DNA of 64,000 nucleotides from a bacterium (GTDB lineage Bacteria; Joyebacterota; Joyebacteria; Joyebacterales; Joyebacteraceae): NCBI GenBank assembly GCA_025774935.1, contig JALGZK010000003.1, positions 1 to 64,000 of the forward strand, read 5' to 3'. Shown piece by piece: positions 1 to 12,662 of this stretch (position 1 is its first letter; each line of letters starts with the position of its first letter). The notes under the pieces were generated by a model. It saw only the letters and a program-made list of their open reading frames with translations, ran no database searches and was not told where the DNA came from. The position numbers and the translations under genes were made by a program.

Positions 1-12
1 CATGCGGTTCCT

Positions 13-1452
13 CTACTTTGTGAGTTTCGCCGGCGCCCCCTCGGGCGCCTCGTTCGACCTCATCCTGTTCACGACGAACTGCACCTTCCCCGTGGCGGAC
101 ATCTCCAGCTCGGTGTCCCGCACGCAGCGGATCTCCATCTCGCCGGAGACAAGGTGACCCATCCGCTCCTCGAGGAGCGCGCTCGCGGGAGCGATCGCCT
201 CCTCATCGGCGTCGAGGTGGATCACGATCGTCCTTTCGTCCAGCTGTTCGATCTGGGAACGCCGCACGCCCGGAAGGTCCTTGAACACGAGCGTGAGCCC
301 GGCCGGGGCGATCCTCCGGCCCGACGGCGTCACGAGCCAGTCCCCCGCGCGCGCGACGACGGGTCTCATGATAGGAAGCGTCCGTCCGCACGGGCACGTC
401 TCGTCGTGCGCCACGTCGATCACGTCCCCGAGGTCAAAACGGATGAGCGGCATCACACGGTTCGTGAGCGTGGTGACGAGTGCGGGTTGCCTGAGCGGGA
501 GCCTGTCGAACTGCCCCTCGACGAACCCGTCGACGAGCGACAGGTGGAACCTCCCTTCCTCGCACTGCGAGGCCGACACGACTCGCTCGGCGCACCCGTA
601 GAGCCCCACGATTGGCGCCCCGAAGACGCGGCCGACGAGCTCGCGCTGGTGCTCGTGCATCATCTCGCTCGAGTACCACACCGCGCGCGGGCTCCAGTCG
701 AGCGTGCGCCCCGCCTCGCTCGCGAACGCGGCGAGGATCTCGAGCGACGAAGGGTATCCCATGATGAACGCCGGGCGCCGTTCCTCGAGGACGTCGAGGT
801 AGGCGTGCGCGTTGTCGCTCGTGAGGTGCCACGTCGAGAGATACAGACGCCGGTCGACCCACGAGACGCGCCACGGCTTGCGCGGGTCCGTCTCCGAGAG
901 CGGGACGATCGCCTCGCCGACGAGCCGCGCGATCCAGTCACCGTTCCGGTAGCCGGACCAGACGTTTCGCCGCCACCAGAGGGCGTCCATGTCGGTGAAC
1001 GTCTTATCGTGCATGTAAGTCGTGAACGGCGTGCCGGTCGTCCCCGAGGTCTTCGTCTTCACGATCTTGCCGGGCCCCGGGTCGCGCGAGAGGTACGACT
1101 CCAGATTCTCCTTCACGTCCTGCTTCGTGACGACGGGGAACTCGGTGAGGAGCGCGTAGGCGTCGGACGACGGATCCTCGAGATGCGAGAGGAGCGAGGT
1201 CAGGGATTCGTACCGCGGCACGGTCCGGACGGCGTGGATGAGGAGCCCGCGGAGGCGTTCCTCGACGAGCCGGACGTGCTCCTCGCGGGGCATCCGCTCG
1301 GTCGGGGCGACCTCGCCGAGGTACCTGGTCCACGCGGCGATGCGCCGGCGGTTCCGGAACCCGAACAGGTTCAGGGCCAGCGTCTGTCCCGGCCGCCCGA
1401 TGCGGTCGTAGATCTCGTTCGCCGAGTGCGGAATGACGTCCCGCGCCTTCAC
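13..1452 (-). CDS. CapK/PaaK-like adenylate-forming enzyme (phenylacetate-CoA ligase superfamily)
   Basis: About 479 aa. The P-loop-like motif KTSGTTGTPF (around residue 140), the later YGCAER segment and the CPCGRTLP element before the C-terminal domain are typical of the CapK/PaaK branch of adenylate-forming enzymes, many of which sit in capsule or exopolysaccharide loci and activate an unknown carboxylic acid. I chose the GTG at 1452 because GGGGAGG lies 5 bases upstream and homology-like sequence begins there; the longer open frame to 1596 is low-complexity Arg-rich sequence. It follows a glycosyltransferase and a CapA protein on the same strand, so a surface-polysaccharide role is inferred. 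Family confident, substrate unknown. Confidence 0.85.
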   Translation of the reverse strand: MKARDVIPHSANEIYDRIGRPGQTLALNLFGFRNRRRIAAWTRYLGEVAPTERMPREEHVRLVEERLRGLLIHAVRTVPRYESLTSLLSHLEDPSSDAYALLTEFPVVTKQDVKENLESYLSRDPGPGKIVKTKTSGTTGTPFTTYMHDKTFTDMDALWWRRNVWSGYRNGDWIARLVGEAIVPLSETDPRKPWRVSWVDRRLYLSTWHLTSDNAHAYLDVLEERRPAFIMGYPSSLEILAAFASEAGRTLDWSPRAVWYSSEMMHEHQRELVGRVFGAPIVGLYGCAERVVSASQCEEGRFHLSLVDGFVEGQFDRLPLRQPALVTTLTNRVMPLIRFDLGDVIDVAHDETCPCGRTLPIMRPVVARAGDWLVTPSGRRIAPAGLTLVFKDLPGVRRSQIEQLDERTIVIHLDADEEAIAPASALLEERMGHLVSGEMEIRCVRDTELEMSATGKVQFVVNRMRSNEAPEGAPAKLTK

Positions 1453-1816
1453 TGCTTCCTCCCCATCGGAACACGACCGCCGTCTGCACGCGACGGCTCC
1501 GCCCGGACCGAGGCCGGACGTCGTTCGATGCGGCTCCTGGACACACGGGCGCACGTGTGCACCCGCCCCACGGCCGCGCTCACGCTCAAGATGCAAACGG
1601 CGTGCCCGACTCCCCGGAAGTGCCGGTCTTTCCTGACGTTGCGGGGACGGGCGCCTTCCGCCGACAGCGCGGCCGATCCCGCCCTCCGGTTCGCGGAACG
1701 CGAAGACCGGACCGCCGGCCCGATTCCGCGCCGCCGTCGCAGGAATCCCGAGAGATGTCAGGAAAACGTCCGCGGAGGGGACGCCCCGTGCGCCGGCGCT
1801 GCACGCGCGGGACGCT
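1453..1816. other. Intergenic region, no gene seen
   Basis: Very GC-rich 364-base gap between the CapA-like and CapK-like genes. Open frames on both strands are Arg/Pro/Gly-rich shadows. No convincing sigma-70 promoter or intrinsic terminator was found. A near-palindrome (GCGCACGTGTGCAC, about 1549-1562) is the only notable element. Confidence 0.5.
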
Positions 1817-2947
1817 CTACTCGCTCCTTCGGGAGAGCCGCGAAGCCAGGAACCCGAACAGCAGCTTCGCGTGCTTGAGCCTGATGTGACGGAGCTCCTT
1901 GAACACCGTGGCGAACTCGCCGTCCTTGAGCGAGCGGCGGAGGACCTTCATCCTGTGGCCGACCACCCTGCTCCCCGCGTGTTCCCACACACCCTCACTT
2001 CCCTCGGCGATGTTCTCCGACACCGTCTCGATGAAGTTCTCGATACGTTCCTTCTCGTCGCCCGCCGCGAGCGTCCCGACACCGCTCTCGCCGATGAACG
2101 TCGGTACGGCGCGGAGCGACTCGACGCCGTCCGCGGTGAGACACGCGTCGACGGCGTAGCCGGCCCTCACGTCCCACGGGTCGCAGTCGCGCTTCACGCG
2201 CCCCGCGGAGGTGTCGAAGATGAAGTTCCCCATGCTGTAGGTCACCCAGCCGCGCCCGAACCGCTCGACTCCCTGGATGACGTGCGGATGGTGACCGAGG
2301 ATGAGGTCGGCGCCCGCGTCGACGATCTCCTCCGCGAGCCTGCGGTCTTCGGGCGTCGGGTAGTTCGACATCTCGAGGCCCCAGTGGAGCGAGATGACCC
2401 TGACGTCGGCCTCGCCGATGCGCCCGAGCGACTCCTTCACGTTCTCGAGGGTGAGGGGCGCCGCGCCCGGCTCCGACGCCGTCGCGGTCCACCGCTGCGC
2501 CGGGGTGAACGCGGCGAACCCGATCCTGATGCCCCTGCGCTCGAGCACCACGCCGTCGAGCGATTCGTCGAGGTTCCGCCCAGCGCCGACCACCGCTACC
2601 CCGTTCTCTCTGAGCTGCTCGACCGTCTGCTCGAGGCCGGGCAGTCCCCAGTCCATGATGTGGTTCGTCGCGATGGCGGCGACGTCGACCCGGGCGGCGA
2701 GGAAGGCCGGCAGCGCTTCCGGCGATCCCTGGAGCTCCCTGCTCACGTCCGGCGACGACGCCTCTACGGCCGTGCGCGGGATGGGCATCTCGAAGTTCAC
2801 GAACGTGACGTCGGCGTCGGCGAGGTAGGAGGCCGTCGCCGGCCAGTCCGCGTCCGCTGCCCCGCCCAGGGCGCGTGCCGCGCTTCCGATGAGGGCGACG
2901 TCCCCGACCGCCCTGAGGGTTGCGACGGATCCGGGATCAGACGACAT
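1817..2947 (-). CDS. CapA family protein (poly-gamma-glutamate capsule synthesis, metallophosphatase-like fold)
   Basis: 376 aa. Recognised by AVGDVALIG near the N-terminus, NFEMPIP, ATNHIMDWG, HWGLEMSNYPTPEDRRLAEEIVDAGADLILGHHPHVIQG and the later SMGNFIFD, which make up the PGA_cap / CapA metallophosphatase-like core with its Asp, Asn and His ligands. No signal peptide or membrane anchor is visible. Start at 2947 because GGAGGA precedes this ATG; it lies 11 bases inside the end of the upstream glycosyltransferase gene, so the two are translationally coupled. CapA proteins are linked to capsule polymer synthesis or export; the biochemical role here is inferred from family and context. Confidence 0.9.
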   Translation of the reverse strand: MSSDPGSVATLRAVGDVALIGSAARALGGAADADWPATASYLADADVTFVNFEMPIPRTAVEASSPDVSRELQGSPEALPAFLAARVDVAAIATNHIMDWGLPGLEQTVEQLRENGVAVVGAGRNLDESLDGVVLERRGIRIGFAAFTPAQRWTATASEPGAAPLTLENVKESLGRIGEADVRVISLHWGLEMSNYPTPEDRRLAEEIVDAGADLILGHHPHVIQGVERFGRGWVTYSMGNFIFDTSAGRVKRDCDPWDVRAGYAVDACLTADGVESLRAVPTFIGESGVGTLAAGDEKERIENFIETVSENIAEGSEGVWEHAGSRVVGHRMKVLRRSLKDGEFATVFKELRHIRLKHAKLLFGFLASRLSRRSE

Positions 2948-4199
2948 CCTGTTGTCCTCCGGAGCTGCCGGAGAGCTCCGCATAGAATCCCTCGACCTGG
3001 TCGACGACGCGGTCCCAGGCGTAGAGCTCGAGGACCTGGTCGCGGTACCTCGTCGACCCCTCGTCCTCGACCCGCCAAGAGAGCCAGCCGACGATCGCGT
3101 CGGCGATCGCGCCGGCCGACGTGTCTTCCGATAGGAGCCTCTGGTCGATGAGTCCGAGGATCTCCGGCGTCGCGCCGGCGGGCGTACCGACCACCGGCGT
3201 GTTCGTCGACAGCGCCTCGATCGTCGAGATCCCGAAGCCCTCGAGGTAGGCGGTGGGAAGCACGAACAGGTCGGAGGCCTGGTAGTACCGGACGAGGTCG
3301 TCGTCGCTGACGTGTCCGGCGAGCTTCACGACCGCGCCGAGGCCGAGCTCGTCGATGATCGACTCGAGCCTCGGCTGAAGTCGTCCCCTGCCGCAGATCG
3401 TGAGCGTGACCGACGCCGCATCGGGCGCGCCGCTCTCCCGAACGACGGGCAGCGCGCGCAGGAGGTTCTCGAGACCCATTCTCGGCACGAGCTTGCGTGT
3501 CGTGACGAGGTGGATCTCGTTCTCGCCGATCCCGAGCGCCCGCCGCACCTCCCCCCTGTCCTCCGGAGGACTGAAGCGCTCCGTGTCGACGCCGCTCGGG
3601 ATGATCCGGACCTTCGAGGCGTCGACAGACGGGAAGTGCGCCTCGATGTTGCCCTTCACGAACTCCGACAGGACGAGGATGCCGCGCGCCTTCTCGAGAA
3701 CCCCGCGCTCGAACCTCCGCTGCATCTGCTCGAGCGGCGGCGAGGAGGCGCGGAGCGCCGCCCGCTTGAGGGCCGACGTCTCCTCCTCGAGCATCCACTT
3801 CGTCTCGAGACGGTACTCGATGAACGACGGCGCGTGGTACGTGGGGATCTGGCAGACGGAGGCGGCGTCACGGCTCCTCGCGAGCTTGAGACCAAGGTGC
3901 GAGTCGTGGATCGAGAGGACGTCGACGTTCCGCCTCTCGGCGACGGTGCGGAAGAGCCTGAGCGTGTTGTCCATGTGCTGCATCGTGCTGTAGAGGGGGT
4001 TGACCTTGCGGAAGGAGTAGGTGTGGACCGTCATCCCTTCGACCTCGTACGGGGGCCCGGCGTCCGGCTCGCGCGTACTCGCGATCACGTCGATCTCGTG
4101 GCCTCTCGCCGCGAGCCTGCTCCCGAGGTCGTAGAGATACGTGTACGTGCCGCCGACGCGCTCCGGGAACATCCCCCTGTGTACGAAGACGATGTGCAT
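2937..4199 (-). CDS. Glycosyltransferase family 4 (GT-B fold)
   Basis: 420 aa. The N-terminus has the GT-B pattern MHIVFVHRG...GGTYTYLYDLGSRLAARGHEIDVIA. Near the middle are ILVLSEFVKGNIEAHFP and IIPSGVDTERF, and the donor-binding half contains LAGHVSDDDLVRYYQASDLFVLPTAYLEGFGISTIEAL, the GT4 EX7E region (E of YLEG to E of IEAL). Cytoplasmic enzyme adding a sugar to a surface glycan; donor and acceptor unknown. MHIVFV at 4199 is preferred over the ATG at 4220: the likely promoter (-35 at 4231-4236, -10 at 4208-4213) places transcription initiation about 2 bases before this ATG, so the message may be leaderless, which fits the poor SD. It overlaps the CapA gene downstream. Confidence 0.93.
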   Translation of the reverse strand: MHIVFVHRGMFPERVGGTYTYLYDLGSRLAARGHEIDVIASTREPDAGPPYEVEGMTVHTYSFRKVNPLYSTMQHMDNTLRLFRTVAERRNVDVLSIHDSHLGLKLARSRDAASVCQIPTYHAPSFIEYRLETKWMLEEETSALKRAALRASSPPLEQMQRRFERGVLEKARGILVLSEFVKGNIEAHFPSVDASKVRIIPSGVDTERFSPPEDRGEVRRALGIGENEIHLVTTRKLVPRMGLENLLRALPVVRESGAPDAASVTLTICGRGRLQPRLESIIDELGLGAVVKLAGHVSDDDLVRYYQASDLFVLPTAYLEGFGISTIEALSTNTPVVGTPAGATPEILGLIDQRLLSEDTSAGAIADAIVGWLSWRVEDEGSTRYRDQVLELYAWDRVVDQVEGFYAELSGSSGGQQDVV

Positions 4200-4207
4200 G
4201 GGCGCCA

Positions 4208-4236
4208 ACCTTAGACGCATAGCCCGGCGGTGTCAA
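4208..4236 (-). promoter_or_regulatory. Sigma-70 promoter for the glycosyltransferase operon, near-leaderless
   Basis: Minus strand TTGACA, 17-base spacer, TAAGGT. The -35 is perfect and the -10 weak. Predicted initiation falls about 2 bases upstream of the ATG at 4199. Confidence 0.55.
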
Positions 4237-4286
4237 TCGCGCGGCCCCGAGTGACCGCCTCTCACCGGCTGCAGCCCGAAACGCAC

Positions 4287-4317
4287 CGCGGGGCCGGGAG
4301 TATCTCCCGACCCCGCG
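4287..4317 (-). terminator. Hairpin downstream of tRNA-Lys
   Basis: GC-rich inverted repeat (CGCGGGG/CCCCGCG plus CGGGAG/CTCCCG around a 3-base loop) immediately downstream of the tRNA-Lys 3' end on the minus strand. Only a short GTTTC follows, so it is a weak intrinsic terminator or a processing hairpin. Confidence 0.55.
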
Positions 4318-4322
4318 CCTTC

Positions 4323-4399
<77 letters not shown>

Positions 4400-4468
4400 A
4401 CGCCGATGCTTAGATCCCGAGCCGCCCGACGTGCGATAGATGCGGTCGCGGGGTGGGTTGGTTCGGTA

Positions 4469-4906
4469 CTAGAACGGGAGGTCGTCGTCCTCGATCTTGA
4501 CCGTCTCGGTCTGGAACTCCGGTGTCTCCGACGTGGAGCCGGACTGCTCCCCGCCTCCGGCGCCCGGGCGGCCGCCGAGCATCTGCATGTTCTGCGCTAC
4601 GATCTCGGTGGTCTTCCGCTGGTTGCCCTGACGGTCCTCCCAGCTCCGGGTCGTGAGCCGGCCCTCGATGTAGACCTGGCGGCCCTTGCTCAGATACTGG
4701 CCGCAGATCTCAGCGAGTTTCCCCCAGGCCACGATGCGGTGCCACTCCGTCCGCTCCTGCTTCTGACCGTCCTTGTCGGTCCAGCTCTCGTTGGTCGCGA
4801 TCGTGAAGGTTGCGACCGACGTCCCGCTCGGGGTCGATCTGAGCTCGGGGTCCTGTCCGAGGTTGCCGATCAGGATGACCTTGTTGACGCCTCTGCCGCC
4901 TGCCAT
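4469..4906 (-). CDS. ssb: Single-stranded DNA-binding protein
   Basis: 145 aa, normal length for bacterial SSB. The OB-fold spans residues 8-110 with [49 protein letters not shown] and [17 protein letters not shown]; a short Gly/Glu-rich linker leads to the acidic tip EDDDLPF, the conserved partner-binding tail. It binds ssDNA as a tetramer in replication, repair and recombination. It sits between tRNA-His and tRNA-Lys on the same strand, an unusual embedding in a tRNA cluster, and may be read partly from the upstream tRNA promoter. Confidence 0.98.
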   Translation of the reverse strand: MAGGRGVNKVILIGNLGQDPELRSTPSGTSVATFTIATNESWTDKDGQKQERTEWHRIVAWGKLAEICGQYLSKGRQVYIEGRLTTRSWEDRQGNQRKTTEIVAQNMQMLGGRPGAGGGEQSGSTSETPEFQTETVKIEDDDLPF

Positions 4907-5079
4907 AGAACTATCCTCTCCCGGGGTCGTCCTCTCGGACTTCAGGCCGCCCGTTGCGGCGCGGCACGGTCAGGGGCTCCTCGCCTCGCGGGTCCCGCCC
5001 GCAAGGCACCGAAGAGGGTAACACCGCGGTCCTCGACGCCGCAAGCGAATCCTCCCCGAAGGGGCCGTTCTGCTCCAGG

Positions 5080-5097
5080 GGAAGCGATCCCGCTTCC
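5080..5097 (-). terminator. Small hairpin downstream of tRNA-His
   Basis: GGAAGC/GCTTCC inverted repeat about 25 bases past the tRNA-His 3' end on the minus strand. No T-run follows, so it may be a processing or attenuating element upstream of ssb. Confidence 0.3.
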
Positions 5098-5119
5098 GAG
5101 TGAACAGCGCGAATGTCGT

Positions 5120-5196
5120 TGGGGTGGAAGACGGGATTCGAACCCGCGACGACTGGATCCACAGTCCAGGGCTCTACCAACTGAGCTACTTCCACC
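5120..5196 (-). tRNA. tRNA-His (anticodon GTG)
   Basis: Minus-strand cloverleaf with acceptor GTGGAAG/CTTCCAC, the histidine-specific extra G at -1 facing C73, anticodon loop CTGTGGA, T-loop TTCGAAT and encoded CCA. Third gene of a Pro-Arg-His run. Confidence 0.97.
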
Positions 5197-5203
5197 GTCT
5201 ATT

Positions 5204-5281
<78 letters not shown>

Positions 5282-5288
5282 GAGCGCG

Positions 5289-5342
<54 letters not shown>

Positions 5343-5366
<24 letters not shown>

Positions 5367-6767
5367 CCGGCCAGCCGAACCATCATGATATGCCTCGCCC
5401 CGCTGGAAGTCAAGCGCAGGCCCTGCGGAAAGGCCTCGGGGCGGGTTTCTGGGTAGGCGTACGCTGACGGTGGTGCCTCTTCCCTCGCCGCTCTCGATCC
5501 AGATCTCACCGCCGTGCCGCTCGACGACCTGCTTGGCCATCGAGAGGCCGAGGCCCGTGCCGTCCCGCTCGATCGCGCGTGCGTTCCTCGCTCTGAAGAA
5601 CTCGTCGAAGATCTTCGGGACCTCGTCGGCCGGGATCCCGATGCCGCGATCCGCGATCTCGACGAGAACGGTCTCCCCCTCGTCCACTACCCTGACGGTG
5701 ATCCTGCTGTCGTCCTCCGAGTACTTGACGGAGTTCGCGAGGATGTTCGCGAAGGTCTCCTCAATGTAGACGCGGGCGCCCGTGATCCAGCCGGCGGTGG
5801 CGTCGATCTCGCGGTCGATGACGATCGAGTTCGCGACGGCACGGGCCTCGACGTAGTTGACCGCGCTCTCGATCGCCGACTCGACCTGGAACGCGTCCAT
5901 GGCGACCTCCCTGCACATCCTCATCCTCGTGAGCTCGAGCAGCGCCTTGACGAACGCCAGGAGCGTGTCGCTGCGGCGCCGCGCTCGATTGACGAGGTTG
6001 AGCTGCTCCGGAGGAACGGGTCCCGTGACTCCTTCGATGACGGGATCGAGGCACGTTCGAATCGCGGCGAGGTGCCCCTTGATGTCATGGGTCACCCTGA
6101 AGACGTACTCGCTCTTGATGAGGTCCTGCTCGACGAGGAGTCTGTTCGTTGCCGCGAGCGCCGCCTCGCGCTCCCTGAGCGCCGACGAGACCCACGTCGC
6201 CATGTAGACGGCCGCGAAGACCGTGGAGGCAAGGACGACCAGCACTCCGGTGACGTAGAGCGGCTGGTCGTGCAGCGTCTGTCCGACGTACCCGCGAAGG
6301 CAGTGGTGCGGAAGGACGCCCGAGTACTCCAGAAGCGCGACCGACGTGAAGATCGACACCGCGAAGGCGGCCTGGAGGAAGGCCGCGCGTCGCGTGAGAA
6401 GGATGCCCGCGATGATCATGTGGAAGATGAAGTAGATCAGGAAGGGGTTCTCGACTCCGCCCGAGAAGTGAACGAGGGCACCGAGCGCGAGGAGGTCGAG
6501 GGAGATCTGGACAGCCGCGGTCCGGTTGATCGCCGGGGCACGAACAGGTTCCGTGCCGGAGGTGGCCCTCCTCAGGTGGATGAGGAAGAGGAGGTTGTAC
6601 GCGGCCAGAACGACGGCGATGACGTAGAGCGCAGGCGCACGTATCGGGATGTGGAACGCCCGCGAGGCCACGTACGTGATGGCGACGAGCCCCGCGGCGG
6701 CGATCCAGCGTATCCGGATGAACCAGTAGGCCCTCCGGATCAGGTTCTCCTCGGGGGTGCCGTTCAT
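5343..6767 (-). CDS. Membrane-anchored sensor histidine kinase
   Basis: 474 aa. About six hydrophobic segments cover residues 15-195 (MASE/7TM-like sensor without a large periplasmic domain). They are followed by a short coiled region and the H-box FRVTHDIKGHLAAIR (His227, phosphorylated), then the HATPase domain with N-box ETFANILANSVKYSED, G1 DRGIGIP, F-box FDEFFRA and G2 GTGLGLSMAKQVVERHGG. It autophosphorylates and probably passes phosphate to the receiver encoded upstream, whose stop overlaps this ATG (ATGA). The C-terminal ~33 residues beyond the ATPase fold have no domain character: they are encoded by the tRNA promoter and the 5' end of tRNA-Pro, where the frame finally stops. Signal unknown. 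Confidence 0.95.
5385..5413 (-). promoter_or_regulatory. Promoter for the Pro-Arg-His tRNA cluster, inside the kinase gene
   Basis: Minus strand TTGACT, 17-base spacer, TATCAT. Predicted start lies about 12 bases before the mature tRNA-Pro 5' end. The whole element lies within the 3' coding region of the kinase. Confidence 0.75.
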
Positions 6768-7168
6768 GCGGGGTTCTTCTTGAGCAGCGCCTCCACCTTC
6801 GTGATGAGCTCGTCGGGCTTGAGGGGCTTCTCAACGTACTCGTCGACCGGCAGCCACGCGTCGTCTCCCGACTCCCGAGAGAAGCCGATGCCCGTCTTCT
6901 CCTTGATCGCCGTCACCATCAGGATCGGGACTTTCTTGAGGTTTTCGTCCGCGTTGAGCCGGCGGGAGACCTCGAAGCCCTTGCTGCCGGTCTCCATCAT
7001 GACGTCGAGGATGATCAGATTGGGCTTCTCGCTCTGTGCCATCGCGAAGCCCTCTTCACCGCTCCCCGCGACGGAGACGCTGTACTTCTTGCTCTCGAGC
7101 ACCACCCGCATCGCCTCGACGATGTCCGGATCGTCGTCGACGATCAGGATCTTGGGACTGTCGCTCAT
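6764..7168 (-). CDS. Single-domain response regulator
   Basis: 134 aa receiver only: acidic pair Asp11/Asp12, phosphoacceptor Asp55 (LIILDVMM), Thr86 (MVTA) and Lys114 (EKPLKP). There is a slightly long alpha4-beta5 stretch (KTGIGFSRESGDDAWLP). No output domain, so it acts through protein contacts or a phosphorelay. Start at 7168 because AGGAGG lies about 8 bases upstream; the open frame upstream is non-coding in character. It is translationally coupled to the histidine kinase by ATGA. Confidence 0.95.
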   Translation of the reverse strand: MSDSPKILIVDDDPDIVEAMRVVLESKKYSVSVAGSGEEGFAMAQSEKPNLIILDVMMETGSKGFEVSRRLNADENLKKVPILMVTAIKEKTGIGFSRESGDDAWLPVDEYVEKPLKPDELITKVEALLKKNPA

Positions 7169-7314
7169 CGATCTGCCTCCTCCCTCTGGCACTTCGGCTC
7201 CACGGAGCCGCTCGTTCGCGGCGGTGTCACTCCACTGGGTCCAAGTCCGGACTCCCCCGGCGGGCACATCGGGAACACGCCGGGGGCTCTGAGCACGGGT
7301 CCTTCTGTCGTGCT

Positions 7315-7388
7315 TGGCCGGGGCGGGAGGCTCGGACCTCCGACGCGCCGCTCAGTGAGCGGACCGCATTCGTAACGCGGACGCCCCG
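7315..7388 (-). ncRNA. tRNA-like cloverleaf RNA related to tRNA-Pro, non-canonical loops
   Basis: The minus strand folds as acceptor CGGGGCG/CGCCCCG (identical to the local tRNA-Pro), D-like arm CCGC/GCGG, anticodon-like arm CCGCT/AGCGG, T-like stem GGAGG/CCTCC, then G-CCA. All four stems are perfect Watson-Crick pairs. The loops are wrong for a working tRNA: the anticodon position has a 5-base loop (CACTG), the T-loop is 6 bases (TCCGAG) and lacks TTC, and the D-loop lacks GG. A near-consensus promoter starts transcription about 12 bases upstream. It could be a decayed tRNA-Pro copy or a dedicated tRNA-mimic RNA; preserved stems favour a retained structure. Confidence 0.55.
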
Positions 7389-7406
7389 CAGGGTGAGTCG
7401 TAATCA

Positions 7407-7435
7407 ATCATATCGGCCGGCAGCCGGCCCGTCAA
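7407..7435 (-). promoter_or_regulatory. Promoter for the tRNA-like RNA
   Basis: Minus strand TTGACG, 17-base spacer, TATGAT (five of six matches in each box). Spacing to the tRNA-like 5' end equals that of the tRNA-Pro cluster promoter. The spacer is itself a GGCCGGCnGCCGGCC-type inverted repeat. Confidence 0.7.
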
Positions 7436-7462
7436 GGGCCGACGCTCGGAAACCCGGTTGCC

Positions 7463-11293
<3,831 letters not shown>

Positions 11294-11327
11294 CGTGTTC
11301 TCCGAGCCGCGTTCGCCCGTTCGCGCA

Positions 11328-12662
11328 TCAGTGGCCGTGCGCCCCGTGGCCTTCCACCGGAGGCGCGTCCTCGCCCTCCGGGTTCATCATGCTCGGCTTG
11401 GCGCGGATCTGAAGGGCGCTGTCGATCTTGAAGCTTCCCTCGGTGACCACGCGCTCGCCTGCGGCGAGTCCCGAGACGACCACGTAGTAGTCGCCGGCGC
11501 GCGCCCCGAGGACGACCTCGCGTCCCTCGAAGGTCGGACGGTCCATCCCCTCGACCTCGACGTAGACGACCGCCCGCTTCCCGGTCACGAGCGCCGCCGA
11601 CGCAGGGATGACGAGCGGCGCGTGATCGCCGTGCGTCTGCGGCGTGGTGTGGACGACTCCGCGCACGAACATGTCGGGCTTGAGCCTTCCGCCCTCGTTC
11701 TCGGTCTCGACGCGTACGGTGACCGTCCGGGTGGTCCGGTCGAGAACCGGGTCGATGAACGCGACCCTCCCCTCGAACGGCTCCCCCGGGTAGGCCTCCG
11801 CCTCGAACTCAACGTGCTGCCCCTCGGCCAGGAGGGCCAGGTCCGATTCGTAGGCGTCCAGCTCGACCCACACGATGGAGAGGTCGGCGATGGTGTAGAT
11901 GACGGTCCCCGTCGACACGTACATCCCCTCGGTCGCGTTCTTCTCGATGACGGTGCCGCCCGAAGGCGCGAGGATCGTGATGTGTGACTCTGCCGAGCCG
12001 CGCGCCTCGATCCCGCGGATCTGCTCGTCCGAGAGACCCCACAGGCGGAGCCGCTCGCGGACGGCCTCGAGGGTCGCGGACGCGGACGCCACCGCCGCCT
12101 CGCTACCTCCTTCCTCGGCCCTCCGGAGGGCCTGGCTCGACTGGATGATCTCCTCCTGCGCGGCGACCAGCGCCGGGCCGAAGAGATCGACCATCGGGTC
12201 GCCGGCCTGAACGACGTCGCCCGTGGAGTCGACGTGGAGGCGCTCGAGACGTCCGGGGACCCACGCAGTGATCCGGGAGACCCTGCCCTCGTCGTAGTCG
12301 ACGCGCCCGAGAAGCCGCACTTCGACGCCGACCGACTTCCGTTCGACCGGGCTCGTTCGGATCTCCATGAGCTTCCGTCCGGCCTCCGACACCGTCAGCC
12401 GTCGCTCCCCCTCGTCCTCCTCCTCCTCGGTCTCGATCGGCACGAGGTCCATTCCGCAGATCGGGCAGTCACCAGGCTCAGGCTGCTGGATCTGCGGGTG
12501 CATCGGGCAGATCCAGGTCGTCGGCGCCGTCTCGCCTGCGCCTGTTGTCGCGCCCGGCTCGGGGCCGTCCCGCCGACCCGAGAGCGCGATGACGAGGACG
12601 ATGAGCAGCACCGCCACGACTGGCACGACGTAGCGTGCGTCCATGCGCTTGAGCATCATCAT
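11328..12662 (-). CDS. cusB: CusB-type periplasmic adaptor with N-terminal heavy-metal-binding domain
   Basis: 444 aa membrane-fusion protein. N-terminal anchor at residues 11-27, then the heavy-metal-binding motif WICPMHPQ...DCPICGMDLVP (residues 50-75, two Cys-x-Met/Cys-x-x-Cys-type sites), an acidic linker, barrel-sandwich/lipoyl sequence (GRLERLHVDSTGDVVQAGDPMVDL), alpha-hairpin (residues ~165-220), beta-barrel and membrane-proximal domains, and a His-rich C-terminus (GHGAHGH). It links the pump to the outer-membrane channel and may pass metal to the pump. The ATG at 12662 overlaps the OMF stop (ATGA), hence strongly coupled. Confidence 0.94.
   Translation of the reverse strand: MMMLKRMDARYVVPVVAVLLIVLVIALSGRRDGPEPGATTGAGETAPTTWICPMHPQIQQPEPGDCPICGMDLVPIETEEEEDEGERRLTVSEAGRKLMEIRTSPVERKSVGVEVRLLGRVDYDEGRVSRITAWVPGRLERLHVDSTGDVVQAGDPMVDLFGPALVAAQEEIIQSSQALRRAEEGGSEAAVASASATLEAVRERLRLWGLSDEQIRGIEARGSAESHITILAPSGGTVIEKNATEGMYVSTGTVIYTIADLSIVWVELDAYESDLALLAEGQHVEFEAEAYPGEPFEGRVAFIDPVLDRTTRTVTVRVETENEGGRLKPDMFVRGVVHTTPQTHGDHAPLVIPASAALVTGKRAVVYVEVEGMDRPTFEGREVVLGARAGDYYVVVSGLAAGERVVTEGSFKIDSALQIRAKPSMMNPEGEDAPPVEGHGAHGH

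Noticed and set aside
154-1878. 574-aa plus-strand open frame opposite the CapK-like gene
   Set aside because: Arg/Glu/Asp-rich antisense shadow in high-GC DNA; the minus strand has clear family motifs and an SD.
1871-3151. 426-aa plus-strand open frame
   Set aside because: Shadow of the CapA and glycosyltransferase genes; no recognisable domain and crosses two real genes.
5514-7292. 592-aa plus-strand open frame over the two-component genes
   Set aside because: Composition is charged shadow; histidine kinase and receiver motifs are unambiguous on the other strand.
7315-7388. Ordinary functional tRNA
   Set aside because: Anticodon loop has 5 bases, or lacks U33 if read with 7; the T-loop and D-loop lack conserved bases.
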